From: Diplonema japonicum
Lineage: Eukaryota; Euglenozoa; Diplonemea; Diplonemida; Diplonemidae
Assembly (NCBI GenBank): GCA_964019335.1
Contig: OZ025760.1
Span: 62,001 to 126,000 of the forward strand
Length of the DNA stretch: 64,000 bases
Direction: 5' to 3'
The notes below the pieces were generated by a model that was not told the DNA's origin, did not search any database, and saw only the letters and a list, made by a program, of their open reading frames with translations. Positions within the stretch are counted from its first letter, which is position 1, and every line of letters begins with the position of its first letter. Shown piece after piece: positions 1-10,485 of this stretch. The translations under genes and the position numbers were made by a program.

Positions 1-657
1 AATCAAGGTGCCGATGGTGGAAAAAGGGATGTTGTCCGTCCCGTTGTCGCAAAAGGGGTAGTTGTAGAAGTTGATTTCAGGTGGGTAGGTGGGCGGCCCC
101 CCGAACACAGTGTACCTCATAATGGAGATGATGGTTGTGTAGCCCCACAGTTTGATGTTTGCAGGGGTGGCGTGCTCCATGGAGCCCACCCAGAGGTTTG
201 TAAGGACTTCGCCAGGCGGGCCGAAGAAGAGCAGTTGTTTCCTTTCGTTTGCGGGGAACTTTATAATGGAGTTTAAGGCTTCTTGTGGAGGTGACGTGGT
301 GCACGGTTTTGAAGCAGTTGTGTTGGCTCTCTCGAGGGTTCTGGACGGGGGCCTTGGTGGCACTACTGCCGATGGTTCCTTTCTTCCCAAGAGGCCGCAT
401 GCTGGCTGAAGTTTGTGCGATCTTATCTGTTGGACAGAAGGCGGTGGGATGCCTCTGCACCACCCCGTCCCCCATCCTGCGTTGTCCTTCCCCAACCCAT
501 GCCTGAAGCCCCCTGTTACCGTCCGACTTCGCAGCCCGCCCTTTCTCGGTCCTGCTGACCGTGTCTTAGCCCTCCTCACTGGCGACGACCTCTGCCCTAC
601 CTCAGACGCACGCCGTGGCCGTTCGATGGTTACTACCGATGCTTGCGCTTCTTCCAT
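1..657 (-). CDS. Partial unknown protein, 3' end outside window
   Basis: An open frame of 219 codons runs from an ATG at 657 to the window edge without a stop, so only the N-terminal part is visible. The first ~115 residues are basic and rich in Ser, Gly and Pro and look disordered. The next ~100 are better ordered (for example LLFFGPPGEVLTNLWVGSME, then KLWGYTTIISIMRYTVFGG) and end in an aromatic and Pro-rich stretch with one Cys. I do not recognise a family. The start is chosen as the most upstream ATG before a 40-nt T-run; a later start is possible. Real coding is supported by the length of the frame, its codon balance, and agreement with the strand of every neighbour. Confidence 0.5.
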   Translation of the reverse strand, partial: MEEAQASVVTIERPRRASEVGQRSSPVRRAKTRSAGPRKGGLRSRTVTGGFRHGLGKDNAGWGTGWCRGIPPPSVQQIRSHKLQPACGLLGRKEPSAVVPPRPPSRTLERANTTASKPCTTSPPQEALNSIIKFPANERKQLLFFGPPGEVLTNLWVGSMEHATPANIKLWGYTTIISIMRYTVFGGPPTYPPEINFYNYPFCDNGTDNIPFSTIGTLI

Positions 658-696
658 GAAATGGGATTGCGGGGGAAGAAATGGCCACCCGCTCTG

Positions 697-757
<61 letters not shown>

Positions 758-864
758 AGGCGGGGGTAAAGGGAGGATAAAAAAAAAAAAAAAAAACAAC
801 AAAAATTCTAATTTTTTTTTTTTTTTTATCTGTACACGATTTTTTTCTTTTTTTTTCTTCTAAA

Positions 865-1722
865 TTACACCCTCCTGACAGCCCCGCCGTCACCCAGCGC
901 TGTGTTCAGATGGTTCAGAATCCGTGAAAAGCTCTCCAGCTGTTCCGGCGGCGGCGACATCTCAAGCAGCACCTCTCTAGCAGAAGCAACTGCTGTCTCC
1001 TTGGAGTGGATGGAGGCGGCGAGTGTGGCGTGCTCTGATGTTAGGGTGCTGATGTTGCCCTCCATCTTGCAGCGTATCTGGTTCACCCGCAGCTCCGTTT
1101 CTTCAGAAAGCTGGCGCATCACCTCAAGGGAGTGGTCCTGCACACCCTTCAGGCGTGAAGTGTGTTCGGCTTTGAGCTCAGCCATCTGTTCTTGGTGGCG
1201 ATCTTCAAGTGCTGTTTGAGCACGCCGTGCTGCTTCTATCATAGCTGTTTGCACTCTCTGTGGGTCATCTACAGAATCGAGAAGGTTTTGAAGCCTGCAC
1301 TTTAACTGGTCGTTTTCTTTCACCAGGTTTGTCACCATCTCTTCTGTTTCTTTCTTGAACTCGACATAGATCTTTTCCTGTTCACAATGGTTTTCCAACA
1401 GCTTTGTCTTGTAGCTCTTCTGCTTTTCCATTACCAAATTCTCCGCGGCGCCGGTGACCGACTCCAGCTCCCTGCTCCACTCCATCCTTTTCTGCACCAT
1501 CTCCTTCTGTATCTTCTCCACCTCCTTGGCCCTTGCTTCTTCCCGTTCCCTTCCTTTATTTCGTTCGCCTTCCAGCGCCTCCGTGAACACCTCCTTTAGT
1601 TTTTGTTTCTCTTCCCCTAGGCTTTTCACCATCATCTTCAGCCTTTGAATCTCACGGAGGGCACCCCCTAAGGTGGCAGGGGGCACACTTGATACATACG
1701 GTGCTAAGCCCAACGCATCCAT
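865..1722 (-). CDS. Coiled-coil protein of unknown function (285 aa)
   Basis: Single-exon frame of 285 codons. After a short N-terminal segment (MDALGLAPYVSSVPPATLGG), residues ~22-245 form an almost continuous heptad-rich coiled coil dominated by Glu, Lys, Gln and Arg, with no transmembrane segment or catalytic motif. The C-terminal ~40 residues (around EMSPPPEQLESFSRILNHLN) break the coil. This composition suits a cytoskeletal or scaffold protein, but no family signature is visible and no function is assigned. The ATG follows an A-rich tract on the sense strand, as in most genes here. Confidence 0.7.
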   Translation of the reverse strand: MDALGLAPYVSSVPPATLGGALREIQRLKMMVKSLGEEKQKLKEVFTEALEGERNKGREREEARAKEVEKIQKEMVQKRMEWSRELESVTGAAENLVMEKQKSYKTKLLENHCEQEKIYVEFKKETEEMVTNLVKENDQLKCRLQNLLDSVDDPQRVQTAMIEAARRAQTALEDRHQEQMAELKAEHTSRLKGVQDHSLEVMRQLSEETELRVNQIRCKMEGNISTLTSEHATLAASIHSKETAVASAREVLLEMSPPPEQLESFSRILNHLNTALGDGGAVRRV

Positions 1723-2627
1723 TTCCCCCCCTTTTTTTTTTTTTTTTTCCGTTCCTAAATGTGAATAAAGGGGCGGGAATTTAAAAAAAAAAAAAAAAAA
1801 AAGAGTTTTTGGTAATCAGTGAACAGAGGGTTCTTCTTTGACGCAACATGAGAGGTTGCACAGGGGGTGCCGTGCCTCTTAGTTTTCGGATTTATCTTGC
1901 AACTCCTCATCAAGCAAGGGGGGAAGGGAGGGGGAAGGGGGAGAAGTAAAAATATCGATACATCTTCTTTTTTTTTCTTTTTCTCTTCTTCTGGTGTGAA
2001 GGCGGCCATATGGAAATACGGCTCTTAGATCCCCTGTAAAGAGCGGGAATTTAAAAAAAGAGAAAAAAAAGAGAAAAAAAAAAGCGAAGAGGAGGAGGAA
2101 GGGGGGGGGGGGGGGGGAAACAAAAAGATATCGTCCTTTTTTCTTTTCTTTTTTTTTTTACTTTTACAGTAACAATAATCAACATTAGGGGTTGCGGACA
2201 AATTCAAAAAAAAAAGGAGAAAGGGGGGGGGGAAGAAATAAAAATTTAGCTATTTCACTTTATATTCTTTTCACAACAGTCTTGGAATTTACCCTGTCCA
2301 AGGAGACAAAGAGAGAGAGAGAGAGTAGAGAAAAAAAAAAAAAAAAAAAAACCCCTCCTAGCGTAAAGTTATGTCCCCTCCCAAGTGCATGAACGTAATC
2401 TATCAAAGCGGAAGAAAGGAAAAAAAAAGAGAGAAACGAAAAACGGGGAGAACAAGGAGCAACATTTCTTTCACTCCCTTCCGTCGTTATTTACACAGAA
2501 GTGGGGGGGGGGGGGGGGGGGGTGTTATAGTTTTATGTAATATTGTACGTATTTACAAAAGAAAGGGGGGTGGCGAGGGCGTGCGGTAAATATATATTTG
2601 GCATTATTCTCCCCCCCTTTTTTTATT
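1723..2627. other. Intergenic, low complexity
   Basis: About 900 bp without a convincing gene. It holds A and T runs, G-runs at about 2101-2118 and 2503-2522, and a short GA repeat near 2309-2325. Open frames here consist of homopolymer-coded Phe, Lys or Gly and are not believable. Confidence 0.7.
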
Positions 2628-2738
2628 TCACTCGAGGCCCCATTGGAAGACCGTCAAATCTTCACCCCCAGAGGTCCACAGCACATTGTCCTTGCAATGC
2701 CACGCTACGTTGGTGACGGATGATTGACCGGTTCTGGC

Positions 2739-2782
<44 letters not shown>

Positions 2783-3106
2783 TTCCCCGTTCTTAAACAC
2801 ACCCAGTGGTCGACTTCGGGCGTCTCTTCAGCTCTCCCTTCATATCCAACCCGCTACCGATGCACGGGTGCCTGAACACCTTAACTTGACCATGTTCGTC
2901 AGCCGTGGCAAGAAGCGACCCGTTGTGCGACTTCGCCAAGGAGTTGATATCCGATCCATCGGAGTCCTTCGGCCAGATCCCCTGCACGGACCACCCCATG
3001 AAGGAGGTCTGCGTGGCCCAGACCACATCCTTGCTGGCCTCGGGGCTAACGACCTCTGCCTCTGGCACAGAGTAACATGTCAGAACGTAATCCTACAAAA
3101 AAAAAA

Positions 3107-3157
<51 letters not shown>

Positions 3158-5022
3158 TTAGTTCATACCTGTGAGGAGGTCTGGATGTACTTTGAATCGC
3201 TGGACCAGTCGATGCTGAGGATGACCCCTGTGTTCCCTTTGCACTCCGCGATTCTCTTGAACCCGTCGTCTACGCAGTAGATGTCCACAACATTGTCGGC
3301 ACCGCCCACCGCAAGAAGCTTCGAACAGGGTGAGAACTTCGTGGTCTGCACCCTTCTCTTCCTGTTTCTTACTCTGTACTGTTCGGAGAAGCCGTCGGTG
3401 ACGTTGAAGAGCGCCACGGAGCCCTGGAGGAACCCTGCTGCGAGGTAGTTCCCGTCTGGCGACCATGAGAGCGACCTGGCGGGGCCGCCAGCTCTTTCGC
3501 TTCCGATGCCAATGCTGCACTCGCAGTTGTGCGTGTCGGAGTTCCAGATCTTCAGCACAGCGTCGTCGCACACGGTGGCGAACCGTGGTCCGGAGGGGTC
3601 CTCGCAGACGGCCCACAGTTCGCCGTATCGTTGCTTTGCGTTGATGTCGCCACTGTGGAAGGCGACGAGGGGTTCCTTTGTCTTTGCCTTGAGGTCGATC
3701 TTCGAGATGGAGGCGTTGACGCAGCCCACCAGAAGCTTGTCACCCGACGCGTGCAGCGAGCGCACGCTGTTGCGTGCACAGCCATCCGCAAGGGACAGGC
3801 ACCACGTCTTCACGAACGCGTCGTCCCATAGACACACGTACCCGTCCTGCCCTCCCGACACCACCCCCATGCTGGTCAGCGCCAATGATGTCACCGGGCC
3901 GTTGTGAGCATAGATGATGCTCTTTTTTGTGTTTTGTGTATTTTCTTTTTGTTTTGTTTTGTTATTTCATACCGCCAGCTGCTTACTCTGCGAGCCCAGC
4001 ACGTATATCTCGCCCCCTGCTGTGCCGACAAGCATCTCGCCGTCGTTGCTGTGCCCGATCGACAGGAAGGCCTGATTCCTCCCCTTCTTCCCGAGGTTTG
4101 CGGAGGTTTTCACAAGACCTCCGTCTTTCATCTCCCAAAAGAAGAGGCATTTCACACCCGATGTGAGGAAGCAGGAGTTGGACTGAGGCAGCCACATGGA
4201 GTCGAGGGTGAGCTTGCTGCACCCGTCTGAGGATGTCTTCTGCCCCGACTCCCACGCGTAGACAGCAATGCTGTATGTATCGTCAAGACCGATGGAGGTC
4301 AGCAGCGACCCGTCCGCAGAGAATGACAGAGACACGACGCCTCGCTTGTGAAAACCGCCGAGCTTGGCCTTCTCGACTTTGGTTTCAACGTCCCACACAC
4401 AGATGACGGGGGCCTTGCCCAGCTGGGCGGTGGCAACCATTTTCGTAGCAGGGTGGTAGGCTATGGCGATGATGTCATCGGTGTGTCCTTGGAAGAAGGA
4501 CTGCGTGTTTGTCGAGAAATCGTGGACAATGCCAATGGACGCTGCGAAGTACACTGCCCTCTTGTCGTCAACCCAGAAGAGGGTGTTCCGGACGCACCTT
4601 GTGCGGTACCCATAGACGTACTGGAGCTTCAGGTTCACAGGTGGTGCGAGGTCGCGGTCGGGGTCGCTGAACTTCCAGTCTGTTGGAGGAACCATCGACA
4701 GCAGCCATGGCTTGGAGAGTGATAGGTCTTGCCTTTCCTCCTCCGTTGGCTCCCTCCACACAAAGTCCTCGCCTTGTTCGTCTGTCCCATCGTCCGCCAC
4801 AGGGGTCTGCTTTGCCGCCATTCTCATTGCCAATCGGGGTACTTCCGTCTCATCCTCGTAGTCGGACCCCGCACTCGCGCCATCTTCAGGGTCACCTTCC
4901 TCGAACACAAAGCCGCCGCCGCCGCTTTTCTGGCTCTTCAACACCTCTTGCAGCTTCTTAATACATGCCTCTTGTTTGTCCAGGTGTTCCTGGACCGACT
5001 GCGCAGAGCTGCCCGCTCCCAT
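2628..5022 (-). CDS. EML/EMAP-like WD40 protein (732 aa, 4 exons)
   Basis: Exons 5022-3973, 3921-3169, 3092-2803 and 2733-2628 join in frame to 733 codons including TGA. Introns start GTATGAAATAAC, GTATGAACTAAC and GTGTGTTTAAG. The start MGAGSSAQS is preferred to an upstream ATG whose extension is poly-Lys coded; its Gly2 would permit N-myristoylation. Residues ~10-30 may form a coil, then an acidic linker, then the EML signature (PPVNLKLQYVYGYR, followed by GHTDDI and many WD repeats). After splicing, the C-terminal segment DVVWATQTSFMGWSVQGIWP followed by DINSLAKSHN and LLATADEHGQVKVFRHPC matches the tandem atypical propeller of EMLs. Family members bind microtubules in cytoskeleton, spindle or axoneme; that role is inferred. 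The first splice gives SIIYAHNGPVTSLAL, restoring a WD repeat broken in the raw frame. Confidence 0.9.
3093..3168 (-). other. A-tract intron of the EML gene
   Basis: A 76-nt intron, GTATGAACTAAC followed by about 50 A residues, then a short T-run and GTAG. A CTAAC branch-site-like pentamer sits 8 nt from the 5' splice site rather than near the 3' site. Removing the intron restores the EML segment SSQ-DYVLTCYSVP. Confidence 0.8.
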
Positions 5023-5353
5023 CGATGCGAAAGAGTTGTTTTTTTTTTTGAAGGAGGAAAAAAAAAGGGGGGGGGGCACCTGACGGGGTTAGAGCCGGGG
5101 GAAAAAAAAAAAAGAAAAAAAAGAATGCTACGTAATACACAGAGGTGAGGAGGGGGGGTCTTTTTCTTTTCTTTTTTTTATAATCACAGTAAATACACGT
5201 TGTTTCAATAAACCCCATCTTGACGCTCCGGGAGGGGGATATCGGTATAATGTGTGTACCACGGTAGATATATATATTTCTTTTTCATTTTATTCTTTTC
5301 TTTTTCTTTTTTTTCTTTTTTTTTTTTTTGCATTCTAGGTTCCGATCTATTTG
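5023..5353. other. Intergenic, low complexity
   Basis: Contains A/T runs, short G-runs near 5068 and 5150, and a T-rich stretch around 5280-5330. I see no gene or defined element. Confidence 0.6.
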
Positions 5354-6643
5354 TCACACCCAAGAGGCGTCTGTCCACGTTCTGAGCATGGATTTCCGTT
5401 CTGATACAGGGGGGAGGGGAGGGGGTTCGAGCCCAGGGGGTGAATAGGCAACTGGCTCGGGAACAGGAACAGGTGGAGTCCGAGGAGGGGGAGGTGCAAC
5501 AACCGAGGGCATGGGCTCCTGTTCGTAGGTGGCCTTCCTCCTAGGCTTAGGACGGAAATAAAGAACACCCACGGCGGCCCAACAGAAGGCAGTAAACGCT
5601 CCTAGCACCAACCACAGCGGGGCATCCGAGTCATCTGAGACCGAGGGTGCAGGAGGTGTGCCTTTGGCACTGCATGAGGTACTGTCCCACTCACATGTCT
5701 CGTTTCCAAACCCGCACAGCCCCCTTGAGTGCATTGCCCTGCACGACATCTCCTTGAAAAGCACGCCTTCTATCCCCAAAGGCACGCAGTACTCCAAGTC
5801 CCCGCCGCCCCCGTGACACGATGCAGGGCAGCACGCCACCTTCCAAAGGAACTCCAAATGCAGCTCTGCCGCTGTCAACCCGTTCATTCTCAGCTTCGGG
5901 TCAACAGGCACACATCCGCAGCATGGTGAACAGCTGCCCGAGAAGGTCACCCGAAGCACCTCCTGAGCATCATTCAAAACCCAGTACGCAGCCACCCGTT
6001 TCGGGTCGATCAGCATGATGGAAGCAAGCTTCGCAACCCAACCTGTGGTGCTGAAGCGTGCATCTCCCAGCTCCTGCAGCAAGTAAGGCCGCACGGAGAG
6101 AACAACCTCCGTGTCCGGGAAGGTGTAGGTAAAGGAGACACCCTCTGTGGAGGTAGCAGTGCGCAACGTCTGCGAGGGTGTGCTGGTGACAGTGAGCGTG
6201 GGAAGGGTCAGCGATAGTGACACACTGGAGGTTGCAGTGAGGGAGGTGGTCATGGTGCCAGACAGAGATGCCGTCAAGCTGGCGCTGTTAGTGGGTGACA
6301 GGGTGGCGGACAGCGTCTCTGTGAAGGTTGCCGTGGGAGAGACAACGATGGTCAACGAGAGCGTGTCTGTGAGGCTAGCTGTCAGCGACGCAGTGCTGGT
6401 GGGGGTCAAGGTTACAGACACAGACTCTGTGGCACTGAGGGACAGACTGTGTGTGACTGACAATGTGGCCGTGCTGCTGGGAGTCAAGGTGGCTGACAGC
6501 GTGATGCTGGGCGACAGGCTGTTCGTGGCCGTTGGCGTGGCGGTGCTGGTGAGGGTCGCCGTCTCGAGGGTCCTGGTCAGCGACAGCGACGGCGTCATGG
6601 TTGCCCCCACCACCCACAGCACCACACCTAGTTGCAGAAGCAT
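5354..6643 (-). CDS. Mucin-like type I membrane protein (429 aa)
   Basis: Single exon. Residues 1-16 (MLLQLGVVLWVVGATM) form a signal peptide. Residues ~17-165 are a stalk made mostly of Ser, Thr, Leu, Ala and Val in loose repeats such as TLTPTSTASLTASLTD, likely heavily O-glycosylated. Residues ~165-330 form a Cys-rich ectodomain with clusters CSPCCGC, CCPASC and CGFGNETCEW. A hydrophobic segment at 342-363 (PLWLVLGAFTAFCWAAVGVLYF region) is followed by a 66-residue basic then Pro-rich cytoplasmic tail. This is a cell-surface glycoprotein architecture; the Cys-rich domain is not one I recognise. The imperfect repeats also create a long open frame on the opposite strand, which I treat as a shadow. 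Confidence 0.75.
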   Translation of the reverse strand: MLLQLGVVLWVVGATMTPSLSLTRTLETATLTSTATPTATNSLSPSITLSATLTPSSTATLSVTHSLSLSATESVSVTLTPTSTASLTASLTDTLSLTIVVSPTATFTETLSATLSPTNSASLTASLSGTMTTSLTATSSVSLSLTLPTLTVTSTPSQTLRTATSTEGVSFTYTFPDTEVVLSVRPYLLQELGDARFSTTGWVAKLASIMLIDPKRVAAYWVLNDAQEVLRVTFSGSCSPCCGCVPVDPKLRMNGLTAAELHLEFLWKVACCPASCHGGGGDLEYCVPLGIEGVLFKEMSCRAMHSRGLCGFGNETCEWDSTSCSAKGTPPAPSVSDDSDAPLWLVLGAFTAFCWAAVGVLYFRPKPRRKATYEQEPMPSVVAPPPPRTPPVPVPEPVAYSPPGLEPPPLPPVSERKSMLRTWTDASWV

Positions 6644-6695
6644 TTTTCGTTCATGCCCTCCCGCCTGCGATGATTTTTTTTTTTTTTAGAGGACC

Positions 6696-6735
<40 letters not shown>

Positions 6736-6864
6736 AAGAAGAAAGGAGAAAAAAAAAGAGGGAGGAAAAAGTCTTTCCCCCCCCCCCCCCCCGTTACCGC
6801 ACGTTCGAAGCTTCGCACGGAGGTTAGAAGGCAGAGTGGGTGGCAGCAAAAAAAAAAAATAAAT

Positions 6865-8450
6865 GGGTCGATTTCAAAAAAAACCCCCCCCCCAAAATGA
6901 GGCCAATTGACACTTTCGTTGCATCTTTGGGCATGCCGCCCCCTTTAAAAAAAATTCTCCATATTTCCCGGCCCATATTAGGAAAGAACCCGGGTCAGAA
7001 ATCGCTCAAGGGTGCTATTTTGACCTATGAAAAATTCAGTCTTAGGGTAAAAATCGGGTTTTAGTGGTTTTGGTAAAGTCAGAGAGTATGCTTTCAATAG
7101 CAAGAAATAGCGAAACTCACTGCTAGAAGGTGGCTGAAATGATGTTGGAAGTGGAAACCTTCATTTCCTAGTCTTCTGCGGCTGAGATGTGCTGCTGCTG
7201 AGTGGGCGACCTCGTTTCTTTTTCATACTATTAGGCCTTCTACCGCATTTTGGGGGGGTTTTAAGAGGCTCATTCGTAGGTGTACTTGTGCTTTGGGCTT
7301 GTCATGGGGTGGCGAGTATTTTCGTAATTTGGTTACTATTCTTTCTCGTTTTTCAAGTCCGGGAAGGCTATCAGGAACGTCCTCATCCTCATCACAAGAT
7401 ACATAGACTGGGGGCCTTTTCTCTGCCCTGTCTGCAGCGAGTTCTTTGATGATGTACTTTGTTCCTTCTAGCTCGTGGACGCGCACGTAGCAATACACCC
7501 TCCGGTGTGCTCCTGAGCTCATATGCACCTGTAAAATCCGGAAACTCAAGAATTTTCTTTTTGTACGGGCCAAAGACATCAGTAACTACATGCACGGCGC
7601 ACCGTATCGTATTGGTGATGTTAGCTATTTGTTCCACAGTTTTAATTGCTGTGGAACGAGGCACCCAAAACCAAACACGAGAGAGCACACCAAAGTGGCT
7701 GTCCCTGTTGTTTTTGCCGTGTTTCTCCCCCAGAAACCACAGGGAAAACGTCCGATCGGGATATACATAACGAAGACCAAAAAGACAACAAAGTAGCAAA
7801 ATTCCTTTGCACGAAAGTGACGCCCACCGTCAGTCCAGAGTATCCACTCCATTTTTTTCTTTATTTTTTTCTGTGCCCATGCTACTGTGGAACAAGACTT
7901 TTCCAACAGTAAGGCCAGCTGCCCTTATTTCATCATGTGTGATGTGGTCAAGCCTCATGCCTCTGACCAATTGGCGCCGTGTGGTGTCTTGTTGGCTACT
8001 AAATCAACCAGAAAATGATAGCAGAAGTGCCGCTAGAAGTTCCCCTTTACACACTACGTCACAAACTAGTGCAGCACAGTCGTTGCCACTGAGCTTCTCA
8101 AAAACCTCTGTGGCGAGTGTCCTGATCGCCGTGGTGTCCCATTTACCCTTTCTCGGTCCGAATACCATTTTTTTTTACCCCTAGCTTCTCAACAGCAAGT
8201 TTAAAAGCATCCATTTTTGTCACCCCCTCTTTTACTGAATTTGTGCAAAGTGAAAAAACCCATTTTTGCCCCTAGGACTGAATTTTCTGGGTACTAGTAA
8301 CACTCACTTTCCCATTTTCTGGGGTGTTTTCTTTCCTAACCTGGGCCGGGAAAGTTGTAGAATTTTTTTTCTTTGGGAAAAAGTACTCAGAGAAATATTG
8401 AAAGTGTCAATTGGCCTCATTTTTTTTGGGGGGGGTTTTGAAACGATGCC
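6865..8450. mobile_element. DNA transposon with ~185-bp terminal inverted repeats, 8-bp TSD
   Basis: The left end (about 6865-7050) and the reverse complement of the right end (about 8262-8450) align throughout: both have a C-run, ATGAGGCCAATTGACACTTT, then TTTCCCGGCCCA, TTAGGAAAGAA, AAAATTCAGTC and AAAAT-GGGTTTT blocks in the same order. The element is flanked on each side by AAATAAAT (6857-6864 and 8451-8458), an 8-bp candidate target duplication, though in A/T-rich sequence. It encloses a frame-broken transposase-like region on the minus strand. The element lies between the mucin-like gene and the 3' end of the XLF-like gene. Confidence 0.75.
7223..8167 (-). pseudogene. Decayed transposase-like ORF inside the TIR element
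   Basis: Reading leftwards from an ATG at 8167 the frame breaks repeatedly. Recognisable stretches include DGGRHFRAKEF, then GEKHGKNNRDSHFGVLSR in a shifted frame, then TAIKTVEQIANITNTI. From general knowledge this order (a DxGxHF-type motif, then a HGK-DxHFG motif) resembles DDE-type transposases of eukaryotic DNA transposons, but I cannot name the superfamily. At least two stops and frameshifts separate the pieces, so the copy is dead. Its position inside matching inverted repeats supports the call. Confidence 0.45.
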
Positions 8451-8504
8451 AAATAAATAAATAAGTAAACACGTCCGTTCTCTTTTTTCCTTTTTTTTCC
8501 CCCC

Positions 8505-9610
8505 CTACTTGAAAATATTTTTTAGCTTCTTCTTCATGGCCTTCTCGCCTGTTTTCTTCTCAGGGGATGTTTTAAGCTGGAGCTTTTGGGTCAGCTCCTC
8601 GCGTCTGCGTGTCTCATCCTCCTTTTTGTGTTTTTTTTTCTCTTTTTTTGTGCCCCCCTCCAACACCCTTTTCCTCCACATACCGATTCCACATAACTCG
8701 CTTGCCTTGCTTTTTTCAGCGGTGGCGACGGGTCACCATCGATACCACCATCTGTGAAAAGGAAGTTTTCAGGTGTTTTCTCATGAGGGGGTGTGACGAG
8801 GATGAGGTTTTCCTCTTCTTTTGCTGGGCAAGGTTCGCGAACAGCAGGTCCACCGGTGTATAGGGAGTACAAGGAAGGTGCAATATCACCACCGCCAAGC
8901 GGTGTTAAGCCACCATTACGCAACGCATGGAGCAGCTCGGGGGACTTAAGCAATTCCTCATAATAAGAATCAGGTTTGAACGCGGGAGTGTGCTTTGTCT
9001 GCCCTGGGACAGGACCAAAGGCGTCGTAATATGCCTTAAGCTCTCTGTCTTTTGCGAGAAGCGTTTGGTGAAACAGGTTTTTGCAGTATGCCAAAGCGGA
9101 AACGACACCTGTTAAAGGTTGCACCAACAACTCGGAGATAATTTTGACCCCTTCGTGGGGAGGAAGCTTGGATAAGGTCATCTCCCAAGCAAGGGGTACC
9201 GTCGCACCGCTGCTCGTGAGCCGCAAGGAGGTCTCGATAGAGAGCTTAATGTCAGAGTCGACGCAGGTTGCTTTGCAAACAGTGCCAAGCCCCTCTGATA
9301 TGACACTGCAGATGGCTTTGTAGTTAATGCTTAAGTGGCGAAGTTTTGTCTTGACTGTCTGATCCACTGACATCTCGGTCTCGTTGCACGCCCACACCTC
9401 TGTGTTTCTTCTTCCCACTATGAGTACAGAGTAGCTCCCCTCCCCCTCCCAGTACTTCCCCACGAGACCGCCTTCTTCTTCCAAACTTGTCTCTGTTTTG
9501 AGTATAGAATCGGACCCCGATCCCTGTAGCCTCTCTCTTGAAGCACACCCTACCTCCACCCACTGCTCCTTGGCGAGCGGCGTCCGATGGGACTCTGGGA
9601 AATAGTTCAT
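8505..9610 (-). CDS. XLF/NHEJ1-like DNA repair factor (about 353 aa, 2 exons)
   Basis: Exon 1 (9610-8684) starts at MNYFPESHRTP; an upstream ATG in the same frame would add homopolymer-coded residues. The N-terminal ~95 residues match a head domain, then a long helix region with VQPLTGVVSALAYCKNLFHQ and LLAKDRELKAYYDAFGP, which corresponds to XLF's conserved HLLRPL and KDxEIxDYxExG stretches. XLF bridges broken ends with XRCC4 and ligase IV in non-homologous end joining. The raw frame ends shortly after a GTATGTGG splice donor at 8683. Splicing to 8639 (44-nt intron; a later acceptor is also in frame) gives a basic tail ending KKKLKNIFK at the TAG 8505-8507, resembling the C-terminal Ku-binding motif of XLF. 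Family assignment is fairly firm; the tail depends on the intron. Confidence 0.72.
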
Positions 9611-10198
9611 TTTTTTTTTTTTTCCCTTCTTTGGAAAGCGTACTATTATTATTGGCGGGGGGGGGGGGGATACAAAAAAGAAAGAAGGGGGGGCAGTGAT
9701 GACCTGATTACTTGTTTTTTTTTTCTTTTTTTTTTTACCCCCTTCTTTTATAACACAAATAAAAGAGGGGGTAGACTTTGCGCCGGCTTCTCTTCCTACA
9801 ATTATTTTCGCATCATATCTCTCCCTCATGCAAATGAGAAAAAAAAATAAACGAGACCTTATGGCAAGAAACGTGACGTCGTTTCGATACTATGCCTCCT
9901 TGCTACCTCTGTCTGCATCCCCCCCCCCCCCCCCCCCCCCGAATGTGACTCCTTTCGATACTTTACCTCCTTTAAATTATTTCATGATACATTTACACTC
10001 ACGTTATTTCCTTTTTTTTTTTTTTTTTTTTAAAGTCACTCTGGCCTGTTACAAGGCGTTCTGACTGGAAACTGAATCACAAATAAAACATGGCTAGAAA
10101 AAAAAAATGGGGCAAAGGGGGTGGGAGAAGAAAAAAAAAATGAACTATGGCAAGGTAATGTTTTTCTTTTTTTTTTTTTTTTTTTTTTTAAAGCCTGT
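9611..10198. other. Intergenic, low complexity
   Basis: About 590 bp with G-run (about 9657-9669), C-run (9919-9940) and T-runs. No gene seen. Confidence 0.6.
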
Positions 10199-10485
10199 TT
10201 ACATCCCTTCGTAGATCTGTCCAGGGAAGCACTGGTCGAACTGTGTGGTGGGTGTTGTCAAGTGCTGGGTGTTGAAGAGCATACCGTCTGCTTGGGGTGC
10301 TTGCTTTCCCAGTGGGACTTCATCTCAATGTTACGGGCTGTCGCCTTGAATTCAGTTCTGCACACGCTGCACGGGACCTTGGGTGCTGCGGCCTTCTTCA
10401 CCTTACCAGACACATCCAACTCAACACCGTTCCTGGCCCTTTCGGCGGCCTTGGACTTCCTCATGTCTGCGTGCGACTTGCCCAT
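10199..10485 (-). CDS. ZNF706/At2g23090-like zinc finger, copy 1 (80 aa, 2 exons)
   Basis: Exon 1 10485-10285 encodes 67 residues: a basic SERF-like start (MGKSHADMRKSKAAERARNG), then a single C2H2-type finger, VPCSVCRTEF ending SHWESKHPK. A 44-nt intron beginning GTATGCTCTTCA and ending CACAG leads to exon 2 (10240-10199), which adds FDQCFPGQIYEGM and TAA. The spliced end KHPKQT-FDQCFPG matches the usual KHPK-x-CFP ending of this small eukaryotic family, whereas the unspliced frame gives a meaningless tail. Function is not established for the family beyond zinc binding and RNA or protein-aggregation links. First of three near-identical copies. Confidence 0.85.

Noticed and set aside
6147-6689. 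180-codon plus-strand repetitive frame opposite the mucin-like gene
   Set aside because: It is the complement of the Ser/Thr repeat; the minus-strand frame has signal peptide, Cys-rich domain and membrane span.
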